From positions 1 to 37,993 of the forward strand of contig NZ_JACMOM010000208.1 in assembly GCF_014378035.1 (NCBI RefSeq): 37,993 nt of DNA. Direction: 5' to 3'. The notes under the pieces were generated by a model that saw nothing but the letters and a program-made list of their open reading frames with translations, did not search any database and was not told the DNA's origin. A program made the translations under genes and the position numbers. This DNA is from Aeromicrobium sp. (lineage in GTDB: Bacteria; Actinomycetota; Actinomycetes; Propionibacteriales; Nocardioidaceae). Numbering within the stretch: position 1 is the stretch's first letter; each line of letters opens with the position of its first letter. Below, piece by piece: positions 19,119 through 26,441 of this stretch.

Positions 19119-20000
19119 TCAGGCCTCTGCGGCCGACCCGTCGAGCAGCGACCGTGCGGCGTCAGCGGCCCGTGCGCCGTAGGTGCCACCGAACAGCACG
19201 GCGTGCACGAGCAACGGGTGCAGCTGGTGCAGAGGGAGGCGTCCGCGCCATCCGGCCGCAAGCGGCCACGCCTCGGTGTAGGCGTCGAGAGTGCGCTGCA
19301 GGTGCGGTGCGCCGAAGAGCGCGAGCATCGCGAGGTCGGTCTCGCGGTGGCCGCCGTGGGCGGCCGGGTCGATCAGCCAGATGTCGCCATCCGACCCCCA
19401 CACGACGTTGCCGGACCACAGGTCGCCGTGGATGCGGGCAGGTTCCTCGGGGTCGCCGGCGAAGTCGTGGATGCGGCGCATCGCCGACTCGATGACGTCG
19501 GCCTCCACGGTGGTGAGCGCTCGGCGGTCGACGGCCGCGCGGACGTAGGGCATGACCCGACGCGAGGCGAAGAATTCCGGCCAGCTCGGGAGCGACCGGT
19601 TGGGCAGCGGGGCAAGGCCGATGAAGCCGTCGACCGGGCCACCGAAGCAGTCAGCGCCGGCCCGGTGGGTCTCGGCCAGGTCGCGCCCGAAGCGCTCGGC
19701 GAGGTCGGCGGTCGGCTTGCCGGGCTCGATCCAGTCGAGGATCAGGCAGTCGTCGGCGACCGCGAGGACGGCGGGGATACGTGCGCCCTTGGCCTCGGCG
19801 AGCCACCGCAGCCCGTCGGCCTCACGTGCGAAGAAGCCGTCGGGGGCCTGCGGCCTGGTCTTGATGATCACGCCACGACCGTCGGTGAGCCGAAGCCGTG
19901 TGGACGTGCAGATGTCACCGCCGGCCACCGGGGTGGTCGAGACGACTCCGAGGCCGAGGAGCGCTTCCGCCCGGGCGGCGGTCCCTGCCATGCGTGCCAT
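19119..20000 (-). CDS. Fructosamine kinase family protein
   Basis: A 293-residue kinase-fold protein of the fructosamine-3-kinase/ketosamine-3-kinase family, which phosphorylates sugars attached to amines and so starts repair of glycated proteins. Visible are [20 protein letters not shown] with the ATP-binding lysine and Glu, LILDWIEPG, the catalytic loop [13 protein letters not shown], and the metal-binding [17 protein letters not shown]. Aminoglycoside-phosphotransferase fold is shared, but IHGDLWSGN and [10 protein letters not shown] favour fructosamine kinase. ATG 20000 has TAAAGT 6 bases upstream and no ribosome-binding site; an ATG 9 bases later is the only close alternative. Confidence 0.9.
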   Translation of the reverse strand: MARMAGTAARAEALLGLGVVSTTPVAGGDICTSTRLRLTDGRGVIIKTRPQAPDGFFAREADGLRWLAEAKGARIPAVLAVADDCLILDWIEPGKPTADLAERFGRDLAETHRAGADCFGGPVDGFIGLAPLPNRSLPSWPEFFASRRVMPYVRAAVDRRALTTVEADVIESAMRRIHDFAGDPEEPARIHGDLWSGNVVWGSDGDIWLIDPAAHGGHRETDLAMLALFGAPHLQRTLDAYTEAWPLAAGWRGRLPLHQLHPLLVHAVLFGGTYGARAADAARSLLDGSAAEA

Positions 20001-20006
20001 GCCACG

Positions 20007-20012
20007 ACTTTA
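20007..20012 (-). promoter_or_regulatory. Leaderless-type -10 of the fructosamine kinase gene
   Basis: TAAAGT on the minus strand ends 6 bases before ATG 20000. Confidence 0.6.
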
Positions 20013-20041
20013 CCGCGTGGGGGTGAGGGCCGGGCCGGAGT

Positions 20042-20710
20042 TCAGGACAGGAATGGACGGGTGATGTCCAGGTAGAGCCGGACCAGGTGCTCGACGAGGT
20101 CGTCACGCTCGACGACGAGCTCGCCGCTGGTGAAGTCCATGATGAGCTGGTTGGTGGCTGCGACGAGTGCGCGGGTGCCCATCATCAGGTCGAGGTCCGA
20201 CGGCTGCTGGTCGGCAAGGACCTCCCGGGCCTGCACCTCGAGGAGGCTGGCGTAGTTGCGCAGGACCGCCGACCTGCGGGCCTCGAGCGCGCCACCGCGG
20301 CCGACCGACTCGACAAGCTGGATGCGGGCGAGGCGGGGGTCATCAGTGAGCGCCATGACGAAGGTCGTGATTCCGGCCTGCACCTGGTCGCCTAGGTCTG
20401 CCCCGGCCGACAGGTAGGCCTCGACAGCTGCTTCCTGCACCCGGGCCACGGCGGAGTCGTACACCGCGACGAAGAGCTGCATCCGGTCAGAGAAGTGCTC
20501 GTAGAAGTAGCGGTCGGCGAGGCCGGCGTCGGAGGCGATGCCGCGCACCGTGGTTCCGTCGTACCCCGTCGTGCCGATCTGCTGGATGCCAGCGAGGACG
20601 AGTCGGTCGCGCCGTTCGCGACGACGGAAGGCGGCGTCCCTGCCGGGCAGGTGGCCTTCGTCGGTGGGGCCTTCGGCAGAACCAGTCAGGTCGGTTGACG
20701 TGGAGGTCAC
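20042..20710 (-). CDS. TetR family transcriptional regulator
   Basis: A 222-residue regulator with a 30-residue polar lead, then the TetR helix-turn-helix (about 33-78: GIQQIGTTGYDGTTVRGIA, then LADRYFYEHFSDRMQLF) and an all-helical ligand domain. The ligand and targets are unknown; lipid-related TetR proteins often carry RYFYEHF, and fatty-acid genes are common in this region, but no link is shown. The start is GTG 20710, which overlaps by 4 bases the stop of a small open frame upstream. Confidence 0.92.
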   Translation of the reverse strand: MTSTSTDLTGSAEGPTDEGHLPGRDAAFRRRERRDRLVLAGIQQIGTTGYDGTTVRGIASDAGLADRYFYEHFSDRMQLFVAVYDSAVARVQEAAVEAYLSAGADLGDQVQAGITTFVMALTDDPRLARIQLVESVGRGGALEARRSAVLRNYASLLEVQAREVLADQQPSDLDLMMGTRALVAATNQLIMDFTSGELVVERDDLVEHLVRLYLDITRPFLS

Positions 20711-20829
20711 CGGTTGGCGACCGGTCCGGTCCCGACCTGCAAGGCCCCGGTGGCGATGTCCGCATCGTCACATTCTTTGTTGGTGGCGTTGGTCGCGCGC
20801 CCCATGTTGTTGACGTCGTTGACTGTCAC
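20707..20829 (-). CDS. Possible 40-residue protein upstream of the TetR gene
   Basis: GTG 20829 opens a 40-codon frame behind a GGGGGGA stretch 7 bases away, with about 85 percent G or C at third positions, and ends in a GTGA overlap with the TetR start. The product is Asn/Asp/Thr-rich (NDVNNMGRATNATNKECDDA). The same frame continues upstream, across a single TGA at 20869-20871, to an ATG that overlaps the phosphatase stop. It may be a small coupled gene, a decayed longer gene or chance, since stops are rare in such GC-rich DNA. No family recognised. Confidence 0.3.
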   Translation of the reverse strand: MTVNDVNNMGRATNATNKECDDADIATGALQVGTGPVANR

Positions 20830-20948
20830 GTCGATGTCCCCCCGAACAAGTCGAGCGGCGCAGATGCGTCACTCGGTGAGACGGACCCTATCCTCTGGCG
20901 TCGTGATGACCACCCCGCCGCCGGTCAATCGATCGGCTGCTCGGGTCA

Positions 20949-21449
20949 TCAGCGGGGCGTCATCAGCTCGGGAAGGCGAGCGACGAGCTGGTCGGTCGTC
21001 CGCTCGATCATCGCGAGGACATGGCGGAATCCGTCGTCGCCGCCGTACCACGGGTCGGGCACCTCGTTGTCGTTCTCGGACGCCTCCGGGTCGAACTCCC
21101 TGAACATGCGCAGCTGGCGGAGTTGCTCGTCGGTGGGGGCCTGGTCAGCCATGTCGAGGTAGTTGCTCGCGTCCATCGCCAGCAGGAGGTCGTACTGGGC
21201 GTACCAGTCGGTGTCGAACGTCCGTGCTCGGTGACGCGACGGGTCGTAGCCGGCAGCGCGCAGGACATCGGCCGCCCGACTGTCCATTTTTTCACCCTCG
21301 TGCCAGCCGCCTGTGCCGGCCGAGGCCACCTCGACGCGATGGGCAAGCCCCGCCTTCTCGAGACGGTCCTGCAGGACGACGTCGGCCATGGGCGACCGGC
21401 AGATGTTGCCGAGGCAGACCAGCCCGACCCGGAACGGTTCCGCGTTCAC
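20949..21449 (-). CDS. Low-molecular-weight protein-tyrosine phosphatase
   Basis: A 166-residue phosphatase of usual size. The P-loop VCLGNICRSP carries nucleophile Cys12 and Arg18, and the general acid Asp132 is in VPDPWYGG. Relatives such as PtpA dephosphorylate tyrosine or act on signalling proteins and capsule regulators. GTG 21449 is the start: it overlaps the stop of the upstream membrane protein by 4 bases and immediately precedes the conserved N-terminus, while the longer open frame upstream is the shadow of that gene. Confidence 0.93.
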   Translation of the reverse strand: MNAEPFRVGLVCLGNICRSPMADVVLQDRLEKAGLAHRVEVASAGTGGWHEGEKMDSRAADVLRAAGYDPSRHRARTFDTDWYAQYDLLLAMDASNYLDMADQAPTDEQLRQLRMFREFDPEASENDNEVPDPWYGGDDGFRHVLAMIERTTDQLVARLPELMTPR

Positions 21450-21853
21450 CGCCGGCGGGAGCTGGTGAATGTCTTGTCGCTCATGAACACGCCGAGCACC
21501 GCGTTGACGACCGAGATGACGACCGAGCCGAGCACCGCCCACAGGAAACCGTCGACATGGAACGTGACGTCGAGCTTGTCGGTCACCCATTCGGTGAGCA
21601 GGAGCAACAGGGCGTTGATGATGAGCAGCGCGAACCCGAGCGAGATGATGATGAACGGCAGCGACAACGTCTTGACGACCGGTGCGACGAACATGTTGAT
21701 CGTCGTGAACACCAGGGCGACCAGGGCGACCGCGATGAGGCGCTCGGTCGTGGTGTCGGTCGAGCTGCCGATGTTCATGTGGGTACCGAGCAGGCCGGCG
21801 GCGACGGCGAGGGCGGCACCACTGAGAATCCATGCAACGAAGAACTTGGGCAT
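21446..21853 (-). CDS. Phage holin family 4 / small four-helix membrane protein
   Basis: A 135-residue protein with four predicted membrane helices: FFVAWILSGAALAVAAGLLG, then IAVALVALVFTTINMFV, FIIISLGFALLIINALLLLL, and FLWAVLGSVVISVVNAVLGV, ending in a basic tail. This is the pattern of the Phage_holin_4_2 family, common in bacterial chromosomes and of unknown role; nothing phage-like is nearby. ATG 21853 follows GACAAT by 6 bases without a ribosome-binding site. Its stop overlaps the phosphatase start (GTGA), so the two are probably one transcript. Confidence 0.85.
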   Translation of the reverse strand: MPKFFVAWILSGAALAVAAGLLGTHMNIGSSTDTTTERLIAVALVALVFTTINMFVAPVVKTLSLPFIIISLGFALLIINALLLLLTEWVTDKLDVTFHVDGFLWAVLGSVVISVVNAVLGVFMSDKTFTSSRRR

Positions 21854-21859
21854 GGGCCG

Positions 21860-21865
21860 ATTGTC
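21860..21865 (-). promoter_or_regulatory. Leaderless-type -10 of the holin-like gene
   Basis: GACAAT on the minus strand ends 6 bases before ATG 21853. Confidence 0.5.
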
Positions 21866-21926
21866 GCACTGATGAATCGGGACGCGTGCCACCCGACCGT
21901 CGCCCGGACGGTCAACGCCGGCTTGC

Positions 21927-22865
21927 CTAGGGTTGCGGCAGGGTTGTCTTGATCGTGCGTGAGGTCTGCGCCAGCACGATCCCGGCGAGCACGGCTGCCG
22001 CGCCGAGCACTTGCACCGGCGTCAGGGACTCGCGGAACCACGCCCACCCGAGGATGTTCGCGATGACCGGCTCGAGCATCGCGACGACCGTCACGATCGT
22101 CGCGGGGAGGTGACGCAGGGCCACCATCTCCAGAAAGAAGGGGACGACCGTCCCGAGCACGATGACGACCCCGATCACGGCCCACGGATTCGCCGAGAAG
22201 CCGTCGAGCCGCTCGAGCATGCTGGTGCGGGAGTCGAGGGCCGGAGTCGTCCAGATCGGCTGGATGAGGTTCATCGCGACGGTCGCCACGACAAACGCCC
22301 ACAGGATGACGCGTAGCGGGTCATCGAAGCCGACGTTGTGCTCGCCGAGGAGGAAGTAGGCCGCGAAGCTGACCGCCGCGAGCAGCGCCATGACGACGCC
22401 CAGGCCGTCCAGCCGCACACCGTTCCAGACCTGGCTGACGACGGCGAGCCCCACCACCGAGAGCGCGACCGCCGCCCACATGCGGCCGCGCACGGGCTCC
22501 TGGCGGACGAAGCGCACCCACAAAACGACGAGCACCGGCGCGAGGTACTCGATCAGGAGCGCGATGCCGAGGGGAAGCCGGTTGATGGCGACGTTGTACG
22601 TCAGCTGCAGGGCCGTGACGCCGACGAGGCCCAGCGCGATGATGAGCAGCAGTGCGGAGCCGCGCGGCCGTCGCAGGGCTGATCGGCGGAAGCAGGCCGC
22701 GTACGCGACGAACACGAACGTGGCCCCCGTGATGCGCAGCGTCGTGAACGTCTCGGGGGTCAGGCCGGAGCCCATCGCCACCCTCGACACGCCGCCGTTG
22801 AGGCCGAACAGCACCGCCGCGACGATGACGAGCACGTATCCGAGGCGGGGGTTGCGGGCTGGCAC
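21927..22865 (-). CDS. EamA/DMT superfamily transporter (second)
   Basis: A 312-residue membrane protein with about ten helices in two EamA halves; first-half landmarks include LGYVLVIVAAVLFGLNGGVS and LLIEYLAPVLVVLWVRF, second-half VPFFLEMVALRHLPAT and VAMLEPVIANILGWAWFRE. Probably a small-molecule exporter; substrate unknown. It is not a close copy of the other EamA gene in this window. GTG 22865 is chosen because the conserved region starts there and GAGAAT lies 6 bases upstream; the frame stays open far upstream only as the shadow of the divergent aminotransferase gene. Confidence 0.9.
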   Translation of the reverse strand: MPARNPRLGYVLVIVAAVLFGLNGGVSRVAMGSGLTPETFTTLRITGATFVFVAYAACFRRSALRRPRGSALLLIIALGLVGVTALQLTYNVAINRLPLGIALLIEYLAPVLVVLWVRFVRQEPVRGRMWAAVALSVVGLAVVSQVWNGVRLDGLGVVMALLAAVSFAAYFLLGEHNVGFDDPLRVILWAFVVATVAMNLIQPIWTTPALDSRTSMLERLDGFSANPWAVIGVVIVLGTVVPFFLEMVALRHLPATIVTVVAMLEPVIANILGWAWFRESLTPVQVLGAAAVLAGIVLAQTSRTIKTTLPQP

Positions 22866-22871
22866 CGCCCG

Positions 22872-22877
22872 ATTCTC
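22872..22877 (-). promoter_or_regulatory. Leaderless-type -10 of the second EamA gene
   Basis: GAGAAT on the minus strand ends 6 bases before GTG 22865; it is back to back with the pat promoter. Confidence 0.45.
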
Positions 22878-22898
22878 GCAGCCCCCGATTCCTGAGGT

Positions 22899-22904
22899 TA
22901 GGCT
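22899..22904 (+). promoter_or_regulatory. Leaderless-type -10 of pat
   Basis: TAGGCT ends 6 bases before ATG 22911, and no Shine-Dalgarno sequence is present. Confidence 0.6.
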
Positions 22905-22910
22905 CGGCCC

Positions 22911-23975
22911 ATGAGCAGCCCACGCGCTCGTCGCGCGCTCGACGACATCCCGGTCTACCGGCCCGGAAAGGCCGCCGTGGCGGAGGACCACAAGCTCTCG
23001 AGCAACGAGAACCCGTATGGCCCGCTCCCCGGTGTGACGGCCCGCGCAGCAGCCGAGCTCGACCGCATCAACCGCTACCCGGATGCGGGGATGACCGACC
23101 TCTACGCCGCGTTGTCGGCACGGTTCGATCTGTCGCCCGACCACTTCGCGGCCGGCACCGGGTCGGTCGCTGTGCTGTTCGCACTGCTCAACGCGCACTG
23201 CGAGACTGGCGACGAGATCGTGTACGCATGGCGGTCGTTCGAGGCCTACCCCATTGCCGTCGACCTGACGGGGGCAACGGGGGTGCGCGTGGCGCTGCGT
23301 CCTGACGCGACGCACGACCTCGCCGCGATGTCGGCAGCCGTCACCGACCGGACCCGTGTCGTGATGGTGTGCACGCCCAACAACCCCACCGGCCCGGTTG
23401 TGTCTGCGGATGACCTCGCTGTCTTCCTCGACTCGGTGCCCGAGCGGGTTCTCGTGGTGGTCGATGAGGCGTACGTCGAGTTCGTCCGTGACCCCGGCGG
23501 CGCCAGCGGGCTCACCGCTCTCGCCGCCCACGACAACGTCGTGGTGCTGCGGACGTTCTCCAAGGCCTACGGTCTCGCCGGCCTGCGGGTGGGCTACGCG
23601 ATCGCCCGCCCCGAGGTGGCCGAGTCGATCCGCAAGGCGACGCCGCCCTTCTCCGTCACCGACGTCGCGCAGGCCGCTGCTGTCGCGTCGCTCGACTCCC
23701 AGGTCGAGCTCGACCGCCGGGTCGAGTCGATCGTGCAGGAACGCGTCGTGATGGTCGCTGCGCTGCGAGCTCAGGGCTGGGACGTGCCAGAAGCGGAGGG
23801 CAACTTCGTGTGGCTCGCGCTCGGCGACGACGCGGTCGACTTTGCTGTGGCGTGCGATCCGGTCCCGGTGCGCCCCTTCGCCGGCGAGGGTGTGCGCATC
23901 AGCGTGGGATCCCCGGAGGTCAACGCGACGTTCCTTGGGCTGGCGGCTGCGTGGCGTGAAGCGCACCCGAGATGA
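22911..23975 (+). CDS. pat: Histidinol-phosphate / aromatic amino-acid aminotransferase
   Basis: A 354-residue pyridoxal-phosphate enzyme of the HisC family. Seen: LSSNENPYGPLPG, NRYPDAGMTDLYAAL, the cofactor region CTPNNPTGPVV and VVDEAYVEFV, and the Schiff-base lysine Lys218 in RTFSKAYGLAGLRVGYA. The opening PVYRPGK and overall sequence resemble actinobacterial Pat/HisC2 proteins, which transaminate phenylpyruvate and relatives; a role in histidine synthesis is possible but no other his gene is nearby. A bkd operon follows 314 bases later, so transamination of an amino acid entering that pathway is a further speculation. Confidence 0.9.
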   Translation: MSSPRARRALDDIPVYRPGKAAVAEDHKLSSNENPYGPLPGVTARAAAELDRINRYPDAGMTDLYAALSARFDLSPDHFAAGTGSVAVLFALLNAHCETGDEIVYAWRSFEAYPIAVDLTGATGVRVALRPDATHDLAAMSAAVTDRTRVVMVCTPNNPTGPVVSADDLAVFLDSVPERVLVVVDEAYVEFVRDPGGASGLTALAAHDNVVVLRTFSKAYGLAGLRVGYAIARPEVAESIRKATPPFSVTDVAQAAAVASLDSQVELDRRVESIVQERVVMVAALRAQGWDVPEAEGNFVWLALGDDAVDFAVACDPVPVRPFAGEGVRISVGSPEVNATFLGLAAAWREAHPR

Positions 23976-24160
23976 CCCGGACAAGCGGATGAGATCGCAG
24001 TCAACGTGGGAGATCTTTGCGTCGGCGGTGCTCACCACCGCCACCGACTCCGAGCGCCGCCTGCCATCTGGTCATCCCGCTGCCCTGGTCGTCATGTCCT
24101 GCCCGGCCGCTGCGCCGTTCGTCGTCCGAGGGCGATGAGAGAGGATGGCGCTCCACGGGT

Positions 24161-24166
24161 TACGGT
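24161..24166 (+). promoter_or_regulatory. Likely -10 of the bkdABC operon
   Basis: TACGGT is the only TANNNT hexamer that stands out in the gap and predicts a start near 24173, directly at the palindromic operator. No good -35 is visible. Confidence 0.4.
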
Positions 24167-24175
24167 GGACTCAGA

Positions 24176-24191
24176 TGTGACGCCAGTCACT
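24176..24191. promoter_or_regulatory. CRP/GlxR-like palindrome TGTGA-N6-TCACT
   Basis: TGTGACGCCAGTCACT matches the cAMP-receptor-type consensus TGTGA-N6-TCACA with one mismatch; its inner part GTGAC-gcca-GTCAC is a perfect dyad. Lying over or just after the predicted start, it would fit repression of bkdABC. A dedicated regulator with a similar half-site is equally possible. Confidence 0.5.
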
Positions 24192-24289
24192 TCCATGCGG
24201 TCATCCCGTCCGACACCCCTGTGACACCGATGACCCGCATCTTCGACATCGGCGTGGAGACCCTGCTGCCGGTTGATTGAGGGAGTCGA

Positions 24290-25447
24290 ATGACCTTGTC
24301 AATGCCCGATACGTACGTTGCCGACGATCCTGCCGGAGTGTTTCCGCTCGTGCAGCTCCTGACGCCGGAGGGCCAGCGCGTCGCCCACCCGGAGTTCTCC
24401 TACGACGGCGACGACGACAGCATCCGCGACTTGTACCGCGACCTTTTCCTGATGCGTCGTATCGACTTCGAGGCCCACGCCCTGCAACGTCATGGCGAGC
24501 TCGGGTTGTGGGCCCCTGCCCAGGGCCAGGAAGCCGCCCAGATCGGCTCGGGGCGCGCACTGCGCCCGCAGGACTTCGCATTCCCGACCTACCGCGAGCA
24601 CGGAGTCGCGCTGTGCCGCGGCGTCGACCCCGCCCTGCTCCTCGGCCTGTTCCGCGGCGTCGAGCTGGGTGGTTGGGACCCCGCGGAGCACGGGTTCGCG
24701 CTCTACAGCATCGTCATCGGTGCGCAGACCCTGCACGCCACCGGATACGCCATGGGCCTGACACTCGATGGCGAGGTCGGCCGCGGTGACCCTGAGCGCG
24801 ATGCCGCCGTCATCGCCTACTTCGGCGACGGCGCCACGAGCCAGGGCAGCGTCAACGAGGCCTTCGACTGGGCGGCCGTCTTCAACGCCCCCGTCGTGTT
24901 CTTCTGCCAGAACAACCAGTACGCCATCTCAGCCTCGACCGACCGCCAGACGCGGGGTCCGATCGTCCAGCGCGCGGGTGGCTTCGGCTTCCGCGGCATC
25001 CGCGTGGACGGCAACGATGTGCTGGCCTGCCACGCCGTCACCTCCGCCGCGATGCAGAAGGCGCGCGACGGCGAGGGGCCCACCCTCATCGAGGCGTACA
25101 CCTATCGCATGGGTGCCCACACGACGTCCGACGACCCGACCCGCTACCGCGAGGCTGCCGAGGTCGAGACGTGGAAGCTCAAGGACCCGATCGAGCGCGT
25201 CAAGCGCTACCTGCTGGTGCAGGGCACCCCGGCGGAATTCTTCGAGAGGCTCGAAGCCGAGGCGGAAGAGCTCGGCACGCACCTGCGGGCGGCCTGCAAG
25301 GCATTGCCCGAGCCTGACCTCGCCGCGCTCTTCGACGCAGTCTATGTCGAGGGCACCCCCGAGCTCGCCGAGCAGAAGGCCCAGTACATCGCCTTCCGTG
25401 ACAGCCTCGAGCCCGACACCGACGATGCCGAAGGGAGCCACGCATGA
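24290..25447 (+). CDS. bkdA: Branched-chain 2-oxoacid (or pyruvate) dehydrogenase E1 alpha subunit
   Basis: A 385-residue thiamine-diphosphate subunit that decarboxylates the 2-oxoacid. The cofactor motif runs from YFGDGATSQGSVNEAFDWA to FFCQNNQYAIS; the phosphorylation-loop-like region has YRMGAHTTSDDPTRYR, and FPTYREHGVALCRG is typical of E1 alpha. The start ATG 24290 follows GAGGGAG. It heads an E1alpha-E1beta-E2 operon with ATGA coupling to the next gene. Length and the split alpha/beta form match Bkd and Gram-positive Pdh; the leucine-type genes at the left of the window favour branched-chain substrates. No E3 gene is present here. Confidence 0.93.
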   Translation: MTLSMPDTYVADDPAGVFPLVQLLTPEGQRVAHPEFSYDGDDDSIRDLYRDLFLMRRIDFEAHALQRHGELGLWAPAQGQEAAQIGSGRALRPQDFAFPTYREHGVALCRGVDPALLLGLFRGVELGGWDPAEHGFALYSIVIGAQTLHATGYAMGLTLDGEVGRGDPERDAAVIAYFGDGATSQGSVNEAFDWAAVFNAPVVFFCQNNQYAISASTDRQTRGPIVQRAGGFGFRGIRVDGNDVLACHAVTSAAMQKARDGEGPTLIEAYTYRMGAHTTSDDPTRYREAAEVETWKLKDPIERVKRYLLVQGTPAEFFERLEAEAEELGTHLRAACKALPEPDLAALFDAVYVEGTPELAEQKAQYIAFRDSLEPDTDDAEGSHA

Positions 25448-26418
25448 CCACGATGCCGCTCGGCAAGGGCCTCAACGCTGGCCTGCGCGCCGCGATGGAG
25501 GCCGACGACAAGGTGCTCATCATGGGTGAGGACGTCGGCCGGCTCGGTGGCGTCTTCCGCACCACCGACGGCCTGCAGAAGGACTTCGGCGACAGCCGCG
25601 TCATCGACGCTCCGCTGTCGGAGGCCGGCATCCTCGGCACCGCCATCGGCATGACGTTCCGCGGTTACCGGCCCGTGCTCGAGATCCAGTTCGACGGCTT
25701 CGTCTACCCCGCGTACGACCAGATCGTCAGCCAGGTCGCCAAGATGCACTTCCGCAGCAAGGGGGCGGTCACGATGCCCATCGTCATCCGCATCCCGTTC
25801 GGCGGCGGCATCGGCGCCGTCGAGCACCACTCCGAGAGCCCCGAGGCGCAGTTCGCCCTCACGGCAGGCCTCAAGGTCGTCGCGTGCTCCAACGCCAACG
25901 ACGCCTACTGGATGATCCAGCAGGCCATCGCGAGCGACGACCCGATCGTGTTCATGGAGCCCAAGCGGCGCTACTGGGACCAGAGCGAGGTTGACCTCGA
26001 CTCCGAACCCTTCCCGTTGCACGCCTCAAAAGTGGTGCGTGAGGGGTCCGACGCGACGCTCATCGCCTACGGTCCGATGGTCAAGACGTGCCTGCAATCA
26101 GCCGAGGCGGCCGTCGCCGACGGGCTCGACCTCGAGGTCATCGACCTTCGCACGTTGTCGCCGCTCGACCTCGACCCGGTGTTCGACTCCGTGCGCAGGA
26201 CCGGGCACGCAATCGTCGTCCACGAAGCCGCGCAGACCCTCGGCCTCGGCGCCGAGATCTCGGCGCGCATCACCGAGAAGTGCTTCTACTCCCTTGAGGC
26301 GCCAGTGCTGCGCGTCACCGGCTACGACCTGCCTTATCCGCCGAGCCGCATCGAGGAGGAGTTCCTTCCCGGGCTCGACCGAGTGCTCGATGCCGTCGAC
26401 CGATCCCTTGCCTTCTAG
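25444..26418 (+). CDS. bkdB: Branched-chain 2-oxoacid dehydrogenase E1 beta subunit
   Basis: A 324-residue transketolase-like subunit that pairs with E1 alpha to build the thiamine-diphosphate site. Characteristic pieces are LIMGEDVGRLGGVFRTTDGL, DAPLSEAGILGTAIGMTFRG, the Glu-Gly-rich IPFGGGIGAVEHHSESPEAQ, and a C-terminal transketolase domain with VVHEAAQTLGLGAEI and YDLPYPPSRIEEEFLPG. It overlaps bkdA by 4 bases and is followed 23 bases later by the E2 gene, in the usual order. Confidence 0.95.
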   Translation: MTTMPLGKGLNAGLRAAMEADDKVLIMGEDVGRLGGVFRTTDGLQKDFGDSRVIDAPLSEAGILGTAIGMTFRGYRPVLEIQFDGFVYPAYDQIVSQVAKMHFRSKGAVTMPIVIRIPFGGGIGAVEHHSESPEAQFALTAGLKVVACSNANDAYWMIQQAIASDDPIVFMEPKRRYWDQSEVDLDSEPFPLHASKVVREGSDATLIAYGPMVKTCLQSAEAAVADGLDLEVIDLRTLSPLDLDPVFDSVRRTGHAIVVHEAAQTLGLGAEISARITEKCFYSLEAPVLRVTGYDLPYPPSRIEEEFLPGLDRVLDAVDRSLAF

Positions 26419-26441
26419 ATCTCAGGAATAGTGAGTACCGC

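Larger units (their letters stand above)
23976..24289 (+). other. 314-base intergenic region before bkdA
   Basis: No gene is supported here. After the pat stop there is about 180 bases of featureless GC-rich sequence, then a TACGGT -10-like hexamer (24161-24166), the GTGAC/GTCAC palindrome (24176-24191) and a leader of about 115 bases ending in the GAGGGAG ribosome-binding site (24279-24285). Open frames across the region are short and lack coding character. I see no riboswitch fold or hairpin terminator after pat. Confidence 0.6.

Noticed and set aside
20707-20948. Selenoprotein or programmed read-through at the in-frame TGA
   Set aside because: No Cys/Sec-type motif or downstream recoding structure is evident; chance or decay is simpler.
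21446-21853. Prophage remnant suggested by the holin-family gene
   Set aside because: The family is common in bacterial chromosomes, the gene is coupled to a phosphatase, and no phage genes, integrase or attachment site are nearby.
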